From contig NC_090133.1 in the NCBI RefSeq assembly GCF_040581485.1, positions 930,001 to 994,000 on the forward strand: a stretch of 64,000 nucleotides of DNA, read 5' to 3'. Below are positions 39,575-51,224 of this stretch, in pieces; position 1 is the stretch's first letter, and every line of letters begins with the position of its first letter. The position numbers and the translations under genes were made by a program. Source of the stretch: Linepithema humile (Eukaryota > Arthropoda > Insecta > Hymenoptera > Formicidae). Below the pieces are notes generated by a model. It saw nothing but the letters and a program-made list of their open reading frames with translations, was not told the DNA's origin and searched no databases.

Positions 39575-41749
39575 TCGCAACCGCTGCTAATGGTGCACTA
39601 TCGACGTATCAATGGCGCGCAGCAACGTGCGCATTAATAATCCACGTGATTACCATCGAGCAAACTCATCCCGTGCGCGCGTATTCATGACGCTCATCTC
39701 GAATGGGAACCGTCTCCACCTGGTTTGATCAAGCGGAACGGAAACTATCGCCCACGTGACAATTAAAAACTGCCGATCTCTCTCGGAACCGTTTATCATC
39801 TTCGATAAACAATTTCAAACAGCACGCCTCGCTCGCGATTATCGTCGTGCGTGTTCGTTATTCATTTCCGTGTGATGATGTTGATTCGGAGTATTTTATT
39901 TCGTAAAAAGTATAATTGAAATAGGAATAAGAATATGAAAAAATATGAAATAACACGAAATATAAAATAATATATTAAATATTGATGATACATAATAAAC
40001 GGTAATGGAATTGCAAATGCAATATTAGCTGTCAGCCGTGTTGGTTAACAACCCTGTCATCGGCAACCCCTTTCATTCCCGCGGTTCTATCTGCACTGTG
40101 GTCGGCGATTTCTGTGCTGCGCAAGCTAATCGAGAGCCACTCCTTAATTAGAAATTAGGCGGCCGCATTCGATGCGTTCCGAACTTTGGCGTCGGGGCGC
40201 CGCGCTGAATTTTTCATGCGGACGAAATTAGAATCGATCGAGCCGATGCCGGGGGTCGCGGAATTAAATCGTGGGAACAGCCGCCCGGGGGGAGGGAGTG
40301 TGAAGTCACCGGTGGTCCATCCATGGATTTGCCGTGGCCGCGCAATTTGCGCCCCGATTATTTATTTGTCGGCGCGATTAATGTCGTTCTCGTTACGCGA
40401 AAATTCATCGGTTCGCGCATCCGTCAGATTTTGTTTATTAAGTTCTTCGTTTGTTTGCTTATTCATTGATAGATTTATGATATCGTTTACTCTTTTGGTT
40501 ATCCACTTGTTTATTTAGAGATTTATCTGCCTATATGTGTAATTATCCGCGCTTCTGCACCCATTAGTCGACTGATCAATTTGTATTTATTTATTAATTT
40601 TGTTTATGCGTTTATTTATTCATAAGAAACACTTCGCTCTGCGGCAGAACGATTTTAATTCTTGCAAATAAATATCGTCACGTGCGCGAAATGCATCTGT
40701 GTTCCGAATCCCTTGTACAAAGCGCGATAATCTCGATCTGGATCTGAATGTGCCGAGGCAAAAACCCGAGGGGAGGGTATAATAGCCGCGTCATTACTAA
40801 TGATGATTTACGTAGTTAGAGGGGGTCCGACAAAGTCCCAGATGCGACAGAGCGTAAACAGGGGTTGAGAAAAAAGAAAAGGAACGAAAGAGGGATTTAT
40901 CGTTCTTATTGCCCCGAGATTAACTTTCTGATCGATCCGCTCTTTTAAGAATCTATCGATCGCACGATCATACGGTCGTGTTGAGTGGCGTTCGCGAGAA
41001 GATGAGTAATCCCGCAGGAGCTTCGTCCTGGCCACCACACAATTTCCTGTTTCGTCTTCGACCGGAAAATTACCTCGTAATATCTGTTGCTTATACGAAG
41101 GACGAAGGACGACAAAATCATCCCGTTATATACACTATTTTTTATAAAAAAATACATTTTTATAAAAAGTAATCTTAATTTTGTATTAATTTTTTCTGAA
41201 ATCTTATTAAGGATATGAAATAAGAAATCCAGAAAGAAAATTAGGACTCTAAGGCAGACGGAAAAATGTAAAATTTGTCAGACGACAATTATAAAGGATA
41301 GCAAGAGAAGAGTTTCCTCTTTCCGAAGAATCGTTCTATTGGAAAGAAGATACGAAGCGAATCACGATCATGACCTGCACGAGTGTTAATTATCCGACGA
41401 TTAAAAGTTTCCACGTCGTTCGACACGCTCGTTTGAGAAATAAAGCATTGCGTGAGAAAACTCTGTCACCAGAATCCAAAAAGATCACAGAAGCACCTCT
41501 GCAGCTTGTATATCGTAAACTTCGAAATGCCATTTAAATACTTTGGATTAAATCAAGTCGGATTAAATTCGTTTCAAAGCGAAATAAATTTCGCGTTAAT
41601 TTTCCGTTAATAATTGGAAGAATCAAAAATTGCGAAAAAATTCTCTAAAATCGTAAAAAATACCTCAATCGCCGACAAGAGAATTCACCTGCACAGAATC
41701 CTTGTACCGAGATTTATCTTCCACGTGTCCTCGAGTACGTGTGTTTAAA

Positions 41750-41758
41750 AAAGGATAC
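41750..41758 (-). promoter_or_regulatory. U12-type 5' splice site GTATCCTTT
   Basis: Exact nine-base match to the GT-AG subclass U12 donor, directly after GAAAT of the exon. It is recognised by U11/U6atac (established knowledge). Confidence 0.95.
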
Positions 41759-41814
41759 ATTTCTTGGAAGAAGTCCAGATGCGGCGGCTGAAGGATGTCC
41801 AGCGCGGAAAGGAC
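41759..41814 (-). CDS. nmo: nemo exon: short N-lobe exon ending at a U12 donor
   Basis: A 56-nt exon encodes 18 codons, VLSALDILQPPHLDFFQE, plus the AT of a split Ile codon. This is the NLK strand between helix C and the hinge (human VLSALDILQPPH...). The acceptor is strong: a long CT-rich tract and tttttgtag before 41814. The donor is not a U2 consensus but GTATCCTTT from 41758, the canonical U12-type 5' splice site. The exon is too short to stand out as a reading frame and was found by protein similarity. Reading on past the donor gives non-family residues, which confirms the boundary. Confidence 0.95.
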
Positions 41815-42571
41815 CTACAAAAAGAAAAGAGAAGAAGAGATTGAGTATCTCGTTCTTTGACTAAGTGAGAGAGGGAAAGAAAGAAAGAGACAGCGCGATC
41901 GATCCCGCTTCTTTGTGCAAGAAAGCGGGATCTAGCAGGCGAAAGCTGTGAGCAGGGAGACATCGTGGTCTCGTCCTCGGGGAAATAAAACGTGGAAATT
42001 TCCGGTATCGTCCCCACTGCGTGACTTTTATAGGATCTATCGGGCGTTCGTTCAAATATTCGATGCTACACACATGAAATGTAGTTTACTTATAACAAAA
42101 TATTGTCAAGCGGAAACTCTATTTTTCTGCTTTATCTTTATAAAAGCAATAATTTGATAACTTTATAAATACGATATATGAGTAATGATGATATATACAT
42201 AATTTTATAACAAAACTGTAGCAACATATATGTATACACAAATAATTAGATAGATACTATAAAGTTTTTGAAAGCTAAAAGACTTAATAAAGCTAAGACT
42301 CCAGTTGTATTTTTATCATAAAAATGATATAATGTTTTAAAAGTACGAATTATTATGGTATTTAATAACTCAGATTGTTATATAAAATTTTTAGAAGCTA
42401 CATCTAAAAATCCAATACCGATTAAATTTCTTTCACAATATAGAAGAATCGTAATTTTTTATTTCTATTCTTGTTTCTACTGATATTTTTCTATCTTATG
42501 TTGTTATATTCGATACTGATTATCGATCATGCTTGATACTTGATACTCATGCAATAAGTGATATTACTCAC
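41815..42571 (-). other. nmo: nemo intron (757 nt)
   Basis: Donor gtgagt after AAC, acceptor with a long CT tract ending tttttgtag. Phase 0. Nothing else seen. Confidence 0.95.
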
Positions 42572-42701
42572 GTTATCGTGTTTGAAGAAGCAAAGCATTT
42601 TCAACTCCCTGAAGACTCGCTTGCTGCTCACGAGACTTTGAAAGACGTTCGGCAGTTTTTTTAAGGCTACTCTCCTGCCATCCCGTGGATCCGTGACAGC
42701 C
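42572..42701 (-). CDS. nmo: nemo exon: kinase N-lobe, ATP-anchoring lysine and helix C
   Basis: This exon encodes 43 full codons, starting AVTDPRDG and ending FFKHDN. The first G completes a split TG|G Trp codon of the preceding exon, which is outside the window. It holds the VALKK motif (Lys14, the ATP-binding and salt-bridge lysine) and RELKML (Glu32 of helix C). Acceptor: gattttcag before 42701. Donor: a perfect gtgagt from 42571, after AAC (phase 0). The open frame that runs on past the donor is intron read-through. Similarity to human and fly Nemo is nearly unbroken, so identity is secure. Confidence 0.97.
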
Positions 42702-43457
42702 CTGAAAATCACAGAGAAACACGAAAATCAATATCTATTCTTATCTCATCAACAATATTGATTTGACTACTATCCACGAAAAGATAAGATATATTTTGTC
42801 AGAAATGAGACACGCGCGCCGCGCGTTTTTATATTCATACGTATATTAATCTTATTACAAAAATCATTAAATAGCTTTATATTAAGCCCGACTATTTAAA
42901 AGAATAATGTTTTCCTTTTCTTTGCTTTACTATCTTATCATTTTATTGTTGCCTCCTTTTATATATATATTATTAATTATCGCTGCTATTGTTTTCTCTA
43001 TTATTATGTTTTATAAATATTTTTAATTTGTAGAGATTACAAATCATGCGTAAAATGAAGAAAAACGGCAAACTGCGGATTAATTCAATCCCGAATTAAT
43101 TAAATTCCAATTACAAATATAACTTGAAATCTCGTCAAAGGGAAAAAAAAGAGGCTGAAATGGCTCGCTTTTGATTTTGCCGTAATCAAAAGGATATGAT
43201 ATCAGGATGATTGACTAAACAATGTCCGGGAGATCGCGTCAATGATAACCCTGGAAACATGCGGACGACAATCTAACTCATTCACCCCCCGCCAGTCTCC
43301 CTCGGCCCTAGGCCAGTTCCGGGAATAATTATTATCCCTGCAATTAGTCCGTTTACGGTTACGGGTTCGATTTCATTGTCGAGCGGGCGCGCGCGCGTGT
43401 TGCCGTTACCGCAAACCGACGATTCCGATTCACGACAATCAGAGGGAGAGAGTTAGA

Positions 43458-43466
43458 GGGGGGGGG

Positions 43467-43522
<56 letters not shown>
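43458..43522. repeat. poly-G then (GA)27 microsatellite
   Basis: Twelve G (43458-43469) lead into an uninterrupted GA run (43469-43522). Confidence 0.97.
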
Positions 43523-43524
<2 letters not shown>

Positions 43525-46500
43525 CCGACGCGGCCAAAATCCCATTTTTGGTCGTCGCCCGTATACTATATCGTCTGCCTAGACAGATAAAGTAATTCCC
43601 TATTTTTAAAGGGAATGAAGAGAGAAGGAGGGTAAAAATGACTTTTTGATTCTCGATGATCGCGTGGTACGATATGTGCCATACATATGTATGTCTATTT
43701 ATATCTATAAAAAATATTGTACAATACATCTCTATATTCATATATTCAATAAGAGATGGAGAAGAGATGGGGATTTGGAAATCAAATAGCGGAGCAAATT
43801 TTTATATACCAATATTTGAATTGGCATGATTAATATCTTTATCATTTGCTATTGTATATTACGATTAATTCCTTCAATTTCTTATGGCTGGTCAGTATTT
43901 TTAGCAATTAATTCTTACGCATTATTACTTCGTTTATTTCTGCAACCGGTTTTACATAAGATGGATAGAAATGACAAATTCGTGCCACTAATCAGGTCGA
44001 AGTTGTTAGCTTCGTTATAGCTCGCTAAATCAATTCGTTCGCGCGAGATGGTTGACTCATATGAAGTTGCGCGGCACATTTATGGACCAGAACTCGAAAA
44101 ATAAACGAGGCCGTCGATGTGCAGCCAAAACGGGCCCATTATCTCGAGTGTCGCCTCTTCAAGCTTAGTTTGTATGTATTTCCAACCAGTCGGACTTATT
44201 TTCATTGTGCAATTCTGTAATTTCGATGATCGGAGGAGTAAAAGTTAAAAAAATTCTTATTCGGAAAAAATTTTTGATTTATCATAAATGATTATAAATG
44301 GTTATGTAGAAAATTTAAATTTCATAAAAAATACGTAAAACGAATATAACAAATAAAAATTTTGTTAATAAAAAATTATCTCTGAATTCAACATCAATAA
44401 CGTTTGAGATGTGTGTGTGTGTGAGTTCGACAGCTTTTTGATGAAAGCATTTTTAATTCGATGCATCTCTGCGAAAATTACCGTATACAGAGCATGTTAA
44501 TTACATCATCGAACTTTCTTGAATAGTCGATTCGACAGGGGCGAGGGGGAGGGGAAAAAAAAGAGGTGAATGAGCCGTCGCGAACCGGCGAGAGATTAAG
44601 GTCGATCCACGAAGCCGAGCAAGTCACGAACGTAGAAAGGTACGACGACCTTCGAAAAGGGTCAACGCACCCGCCGCCAAGCGTAGTAAACGGAAGTGGA
44701 GTCACGAATTTCGGAGCGGAACGACCGTGAAATGATACGCGGGTGGGCGGGGGGTTCAACGCGCCCTCGGGGACACACTGTCGCGGTTTAGACAATGTTT
44801 ATTCACTCGAAATCCCAGCGAAGAGACGACAGGACCGTTTCTGTATACACATGTACACGCACTTGGCAGTGGACTCGCCACTGGAAATTCAAGGGGTTAT
44901 TGCGAAATGAGGCATGCTCATATTGGATAAGACACGAACCGTCGATGAAGCCGATCGAATATCGTATCGAATTGTGCGCGCCACAATTGCTGGCGTCTTG
45001 GAATTTTCGTTGAAAGAAGCTAGCTTCTCGAACGATCTGCAATTGAAGCTAAACTCATGAATTATGAAACACCGTCCGTACAAGGTGGCTTTGGAAACAA
45101 AGTATTCAAAAAGAGAAAGTATTTCGAAAAAAGAAAAAAGAAATTGTCGAGAGAAATGAGTCATTGTATGTTGAAAATTGATGTTATTTGAATAATATGT
45201 TGATCTTCTGACTTTTACTGCTCTCTTACGGTCATTTTATAAATACATCGTGAGGTTCTTCGAAATATCATTGTGTGTTCGGTTTAATGGCTAGATAACA
45301 AAGGTGACAATTTCGGAGTCTGATTAGGGTCCTCGTTTTCGTGTCTCGCGGTCTCGGAGACGGATTTCTTCGTTTTATTTGAGAGAGCTCTTTGTGAGGC
45401 GAGGTCGTCGAACGAAGTCTCGAACGAAGTCTCGCGAATGATTCACCTGCTGCTGGAGAATTTTAAAAGTATCATTGTCGTCGGTGCCTTTTTGTTCGTC
45501 AGAAACAAATAGCGAATGATTGTTCGCGATCTTTCGCAAATGGCAATTGTTATCGCGAGCGATAATACAATCTTTGTCAGATATCGTACACTTGACTTCG
45601 TTATGCGTTTGTCGTATCGTAAGGAAATATAACAAAAGCAATATTCTAACCGTACGTTTCCGTTTAAAGGTACTTAGGAATTTCAACGCTTTCCTAAATG
45701 TTATGTTACACTCCGTAGTCGTTGGAGAAACGCATTCGGAAAAGCGCATAAAGTCCGAAACAATGGCGCGCGGTATCGATTCAATTTTGTTTTATCGACT
45801 GCGACCTCTCTTACAAATGAAAAATAGAATCACGGTCCGGTACACGATCGAATAAATTAGTTTGTCGAGCGAGATAGAGAGAGAATGAAAGGAGAGAAAG
45901 AGATTCCTCTCGAGTCCTGAATATTTCAATCCGCGGTGAATTTCATCCATCAAACATTTTAAACGGCATTAGTACGAATTTAAATACGGCACGCGATTAT
46001 TCGTCTATATTTTTACGCGAGTGTTTCTTGTGATGTAAATATTATGAAGATATACTTTGGAATAATCACGCATTAAGAATAATTAATTAAAAATTCAGAC
46101 ATGTAAAAAGAGACCAAACCGAGATATAATGAAGAAAAATATATACAAAAGAGCAGAATATACAAATGCATCGAGAATATATTAATATTTCTCAAACAAC
46201 GAAAATGCTTCTACATTTTATTCGTGGGATTCTACATTCGTGTACTTGTTTTATTCCATTTTATATATATAATAGTCGGTAGAAAAATACTTTGCTCCAA
46301 ATTCGACAAAGTATTCGCAACAGAAAGAAAGTATGCAATTTTTGGGATATCCTGTATTTCAAAAGATAACAGATGTTCCGCGGGAGGGTTCCGCTCTCGA
46401 AAACTGGCCCAAACGCAATGTCCGGCCACGTGACGAGTGCGATACCGCATCCCAAGAGCCAGACGGTCAATGGGCCATTTTTATGCGTGCAGGATGTTGC

Positions 46501-48311
46501 AAGCTAAAAGAGAGAAACTTCTATCTTGAACCAATTCCAATAATTAAATAATGAAATATAATAACTCGATGACCCGGTCTCGTGTTGAAATTCGATAAAG
46601 AAATATCCATTTCAAATCGAACATCGACGAACTGTATCGTCGAAGCTTTCGTGAAAAAAAAAACTACTTTCTCTATAATTTCGTTTTGTTATAACGCGAG
46701 AATTATGAGCGTGATATTTTCGCCTTCGAGTTTGGAAAAAAATTGCTTTCAAGCCTCATAAAAAGTGATATATCCATTCTCCACCTTTTTTGGAACGCCC
46801 TTTACGGCACGGCGAAGGGGAGGGGGGGATCTTCCGACCGTCAATTTAACACCTGGCGCGTATCGTTCTCGCTTTCGAAAATTGCGGTCTCTACGTCGTG
46901 CAAACTTTGCAGATTCAGGGAAGCTCGTCGCATCATCGGATGCGTCGCGCTACTGCGCGTTGAAAAGACGCACGTAGCTGCAATTTGCGAATAGTCGTCG
47001 ACCGAATGCCGCATAATTACGATGTTTCCTGAGGAAAGCTCGCGTGCAAAGCGCGTTGTTGCAACATTGCAACGCGTCCATCTCACGACAAAGCAATGTT
47101 TCAAAGGAAAATTGGCGCGATAAAAATATGTTTCCCGTTGCTAAAAGCAAAAATAATATAAAGGAAGATTAAAGGGTTCGGACAATAACAGGTTTCGCGA
47201 AGAAAACAATGCATGCACTATCTCTCCCGCGATGTGTTGCAGTTCAGAAAAAAGAGACCGGAATGCAAAGAAATTTCAAATAAAATTATAAGCTTCAAAT
47301 TTATCGCAAATCAATCCTTGTTAATCGTTCAACATTCCGATTGTAGTTTTAAAAGATTTACAATTCTAATATTTACAAAAATATTTTCCGATTTCTTAAA
47401 GAGATTTTTAAATTGCCAAAATACGATATTTCTGTAGAAATGTTAAGCGGCAAAAAACAGCGTTTCGCGGAAGGCCTTTGAATACTAAGAGCGCGCGCTG
47501 CACTTTGCCGGTGCGGCATTCTTCTACATTTCGGGTTCGAGGTCGTTCCTCTCGCTGATCTCGCTCATTATGTCCTGGCCCGCCGAATGTTATTATTTTA
47601 AGTAGAAGAGGGAAGGAGAGCCCCGAAGCCGCGTGCGCGTGACAGGTAAAAAGTGAACATGAAAGGCGGAAGGAAGGGGAGAAGGTTATCGATTTCTCGC
47701 ACGCATGCCAATTGCCGTCTACAGGCGAACGGCGAGGAGTTGCCGCAAAATCTCTAGATCTTTTCAAAATTCATGCAAAAAATGTCCATTTGCACAATTC
47801 GGAGTAAGCGATTGATAAAACAATATGATAAAAATATCGCAAAGAAAAATAAAAATTAAATTAAGTCAAGATTTAAATACAAGCGAAAAAAATTACATTA
47901 GGATTAATCCTTCTTCTATATCTTAATAAATACTTGTGAAAAATTGTGTCTTTGCAGAAATTTCAGTTATTTCGAGATATTGTGAAAGAGAATGTTCAAA
48001 TAATAAGATCAAAGAAAACGTAAAGAAGGTATTCTGAAACAATAAAGCAAATCCCTGGAAATGATAAGTTTTTCTAAAAAGACTTCAAATTAGCGTAGGA
48101 TCCTCAAGTTAAGGACGCGGCTGATAAAAAATACATCACACGCGACTGATATCATCAGAGACTTGTGTGCAATTCAGAAGATTGGCGTCGGTCGCAGGAA
48201 AAACGTTATTAGGGTCTGCAAAAACACTGACAATTGCCGTCTCCTCGCATCTCTCGCGCGCGCGGGGCCGACAGCTGCTGTCGGCGGGCTCACCTGCAGC
48301 TGCACCTGCGC

Positions 48312-48340
48312 CGCTCGCTCGCTCGCTCGCTCGCTCGCTC
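48312..48340. repeat. (CGCT)7 microsatellite
   Basis: Seven CGCT units in a GC-rich patch of about 300 bp. Confidence 0.95.
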
Positions 48341-51198
48341 GGCGTGTGTACTCACCTGCGTCTCGCAAGTGACCCGCGGCGAGCGCGTAACCAGAGTAAC
48401 GACCAAGAAGCTCAGAGCATGGAGCGAGCGTTTAATAATATCGCACTTCCGGCTCCGCGTATTGAGATAGGTCGTAAAGAGCGCCGAGAATACAGTAAAG
48501 ACCGCCGTCCTACACAGGTTAATATAAATGCGCGTATGTAATACACGCGCGGCACATAATAACGTCCGAGACGATCACCACCGAGTCGTCGTGTCGTTTA
48601 GTGGAATTTATCGTTCATTGATCCCTTTACGCGCCATGCTGATGCACTTGTATAAATTGGCGTGCAATAATATTTATGATATGTCGCGCCACTCATTATA
48701 TATGGATCTTATGTATTACGTTGCATTCGATTAAAAAAGTCTTATGTATCAAAAGTTGGAGGAAAGGTAAGCATGGAAAAAAGTGAAATCGATAAATTGA
48801 ACATATAATTAAAAATTGAAAGATATAAAAATCGCCTTGGAAATTGCATGAAACATAATTTGTACCGCAAGATGTACTTTTAAATTAGAATTCCCGGCTG
48901 TATTTGTGTTTTTTTTTTCACTTCTATCTAATTTCTTCAAATCTGATTTAAATATCGTTTACTCGAGATTTTTATTAAATTAGATGTTAGAATTTTTGCG
49001 TCACGCAAAAAAAATAATGAGAAAAAAACCCTGAGAGAAAATCTTCAAAGATGTTGATTTTCGAAGTAAGCTATTTGGCGGCGACTTTTATTCGCCATAG
49101 CCATAGCCGAACAGCCATAAGTCGACTGAAATACGGCTTCTTTTTATTTCAATCGCCACTGGCGAAAGCTCGAAAGCACTCGCCGCAAAACTGCACTCGC
49201 CCCGCACCGCGACGGTTCTTTGCATCAAAGCGAACGCGCGCAAGCAAACGCGCTTCTCAGCTTCGCTCTCGACGATATTTCCCCGTCGCGGTGAGCTTGC
49301 AAGCGAGGGAATACCACGAAGAGCATCACGGCGCCAAGAAGAGAAGAGAACCGACAACACCACTATGTGTTTATGAGAGATTTTTCTTTGCTTTTTACGG
49401 ATTTTTCCGCTGAAGCTTAGAGTTCTTCTTGCGGTTACTTTTAAGTAAATATCACGGAAGATTGCCTTTAGGTTTTTATTTATGTATCAAAAACTTCTAC
49501 TCAATTAACATTTCAATCAATTGGTAGTTAAATAAATGCACACTTAAATTAATTGAATCAGATTGCATTCGATATAAATTGTATTAAACTACGAGTTACA
49601 TTTTTTCAATTACGTTTTTGCCAGAAGTATTCGGTCCTATTAATATTTTTGTGATTCTTAATTTATCAATTTGATAATTTGATTTTTAAATGTCACGTTT
49701 TTCATTTCACAGCTATATTTTAACGCATGGTTGCAAATATGCAATGTTACGCAATCGGGTAGAAGATTTTAAAAACATTAAAAAAACTTTTACGAGTTTC
49801 GCAGCATTGATCCCTCGAATTAGCGTCGGCGCAAGTACCGGGATGTGTTTACGTTCGAACTCGAGCGGGCGGAAGTTCCGTCCAACTAGTTTAAACTTAA
49901 CAAGGAGAAACCGCGGCTTCGGACGGGAACTGCGAGACGACGTGTCGTGGGACTTTGCGAGAGACAGAGAGGAACGTTTGCGTAATTATCCTGTGATAGG
50001 TTCCGGCTCGAAGTTAGTCAACTCGCAGAGACTAATTCGCATCCAATGAAATATTTCGGATGCACACGTATTTCGGATCGCTCGCGATAAATATGCAAAC
50101 GAAAAATGCGAAACCTGTTTTACGCATATCGGCGTGGAAAATATTTTCATTTTTTATATAAGCTATAATTCTCTTTTAACTTTCACATTTTAATCGGAAT
50201 TACTTAAAAATCTCATTTCGTGGCTCGATAGTTTTTTAGGACTTTGAAGTGTTACGATTGTTGTTGGAAAATCGTGCGGTGTCCATTGATTTTTGATCGA
50301 ATTATAAATTCGCACGCAACATTTTTTTACTAATTATTCTCCAGTCTAACCTAATGTTTCTTTTATCATTTTCTTGATTAGTTTAAAGATTATTAAAAAA
50401 AATTAATACTTCAGGATTATTGCCTCTAAAATTTTGGCGAGAAAATTTTTGGAATTTTACAGTACATTTCCGCTTCGATTTTTCATTTTTCGCTTCCAAC
50501 GATGATATCGATCGATACCAAGGAAGTTTGATGGTCCACGTTGAAACGTGATCCGGGATCCTCGGCGAGAAAGCAGCGGTTTCGGGAACACGCTCGTCTC
50601 CGCTACGTAGCAGTTCGCCGAGGAAAACGACGCGACGCGAACGCGCAGAGGAAGAGAGAAACAGAGAGGGAGAGGCGAAGAGAGGGAGAGAAAATCCGTG
50701 GAGCGAAACCGGATGGAACGCTCGGTATATCTAGATGATTCGCCTGCATGCTTCGCTCGGCGCCCTTACGAAACCGGATAGCAGCCCTCCGCACAGAGAT
50801 AACCAATCTCTATACGCTTCGTTTCGTTCAACCACCACGCCTTCGGTCTTGTTATTATTGTTAAATATACAACATTATTATTTAAACTTTGTGCGCGGTT
50901 AAACAATTTAAGATAATCTAACTTCTATGAAATGCATCATCGCGTAATCAATGACAAACCTAATCGTATAAAGCGAATATAATCTCGAAAACATGATCTT
51001 TTATTAATAAAAAATTTATTCTTGACACATTCTGAATAAAAAAATCTATATGCAATCGAGTTGCAATCGAAATAATCGCGGTAAAAAATGATAACGTTTT
51101 ATTTGCGCTAGATATGGCAACATCGAGTCTTTGAACTCTAACTCATCTTCAACTTCGGAATCGTTTGTTCTAAAAATAAAATTCTTGAAAAAGGTAAT

Positions 51199-51224
51199 TC
51201 TCTCTCTTTCTCTCTCTCTCTCTC
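51199..51224. repeat. (TC)n microsatellite
   Basis: TC run with one TT interruption. Confidence 0.9.

Larger units (their letters stand above)
29102..41758 (-). other. nmo: nemo U12-type (minor spliceosome) intron, 12.66 kb
   Basis: The donor GTATCCTTT and branch site TTCCTTAAC match the U12 consensus exactly. The last A of the branch motif is 17 nt from the end of the intron, inside the usual U12 range, and the sequence between (GAGTCGCGCGATACAG) has no pyrimidine tract. It interrupts an Ile codon in phase 2, just before the hinge. The flanking codons splice to (Q)E-I-YVITEL, the conserved NLK sequence. The intron holds a 92-bp GT repeat (33597-33688), a GGC repeat (39551-39574) and CpG-rich patches near 32480-32800, 33170-33380, 36200-37110 and 39400-40420. 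No nested gene was recognised. Confidence 0.93.

Noticed and set aside
45375..45749. 124-codon minus-strand reading frame
   Set aside because: No recognisable domain; the opposite strand is also open for 111 codons.
46980..47010. Minus-strand N-Y-A-A-F-G, resembling the kinase glycine loop
   Set aside because: Flanking residues do not match NLK (no IGYG before, no VVW after) and no donor follows in the required phase.
48351..48372. CGCAG|GTGAGT donor-like site on the minus strand in a GC-rich patch, possible alternative first exon of nemo
   Set aside because: The upstream frame has no ATG in the phase needed, and a non-coding first exon joined to 42701 would give a kinase lacking its ATP site.
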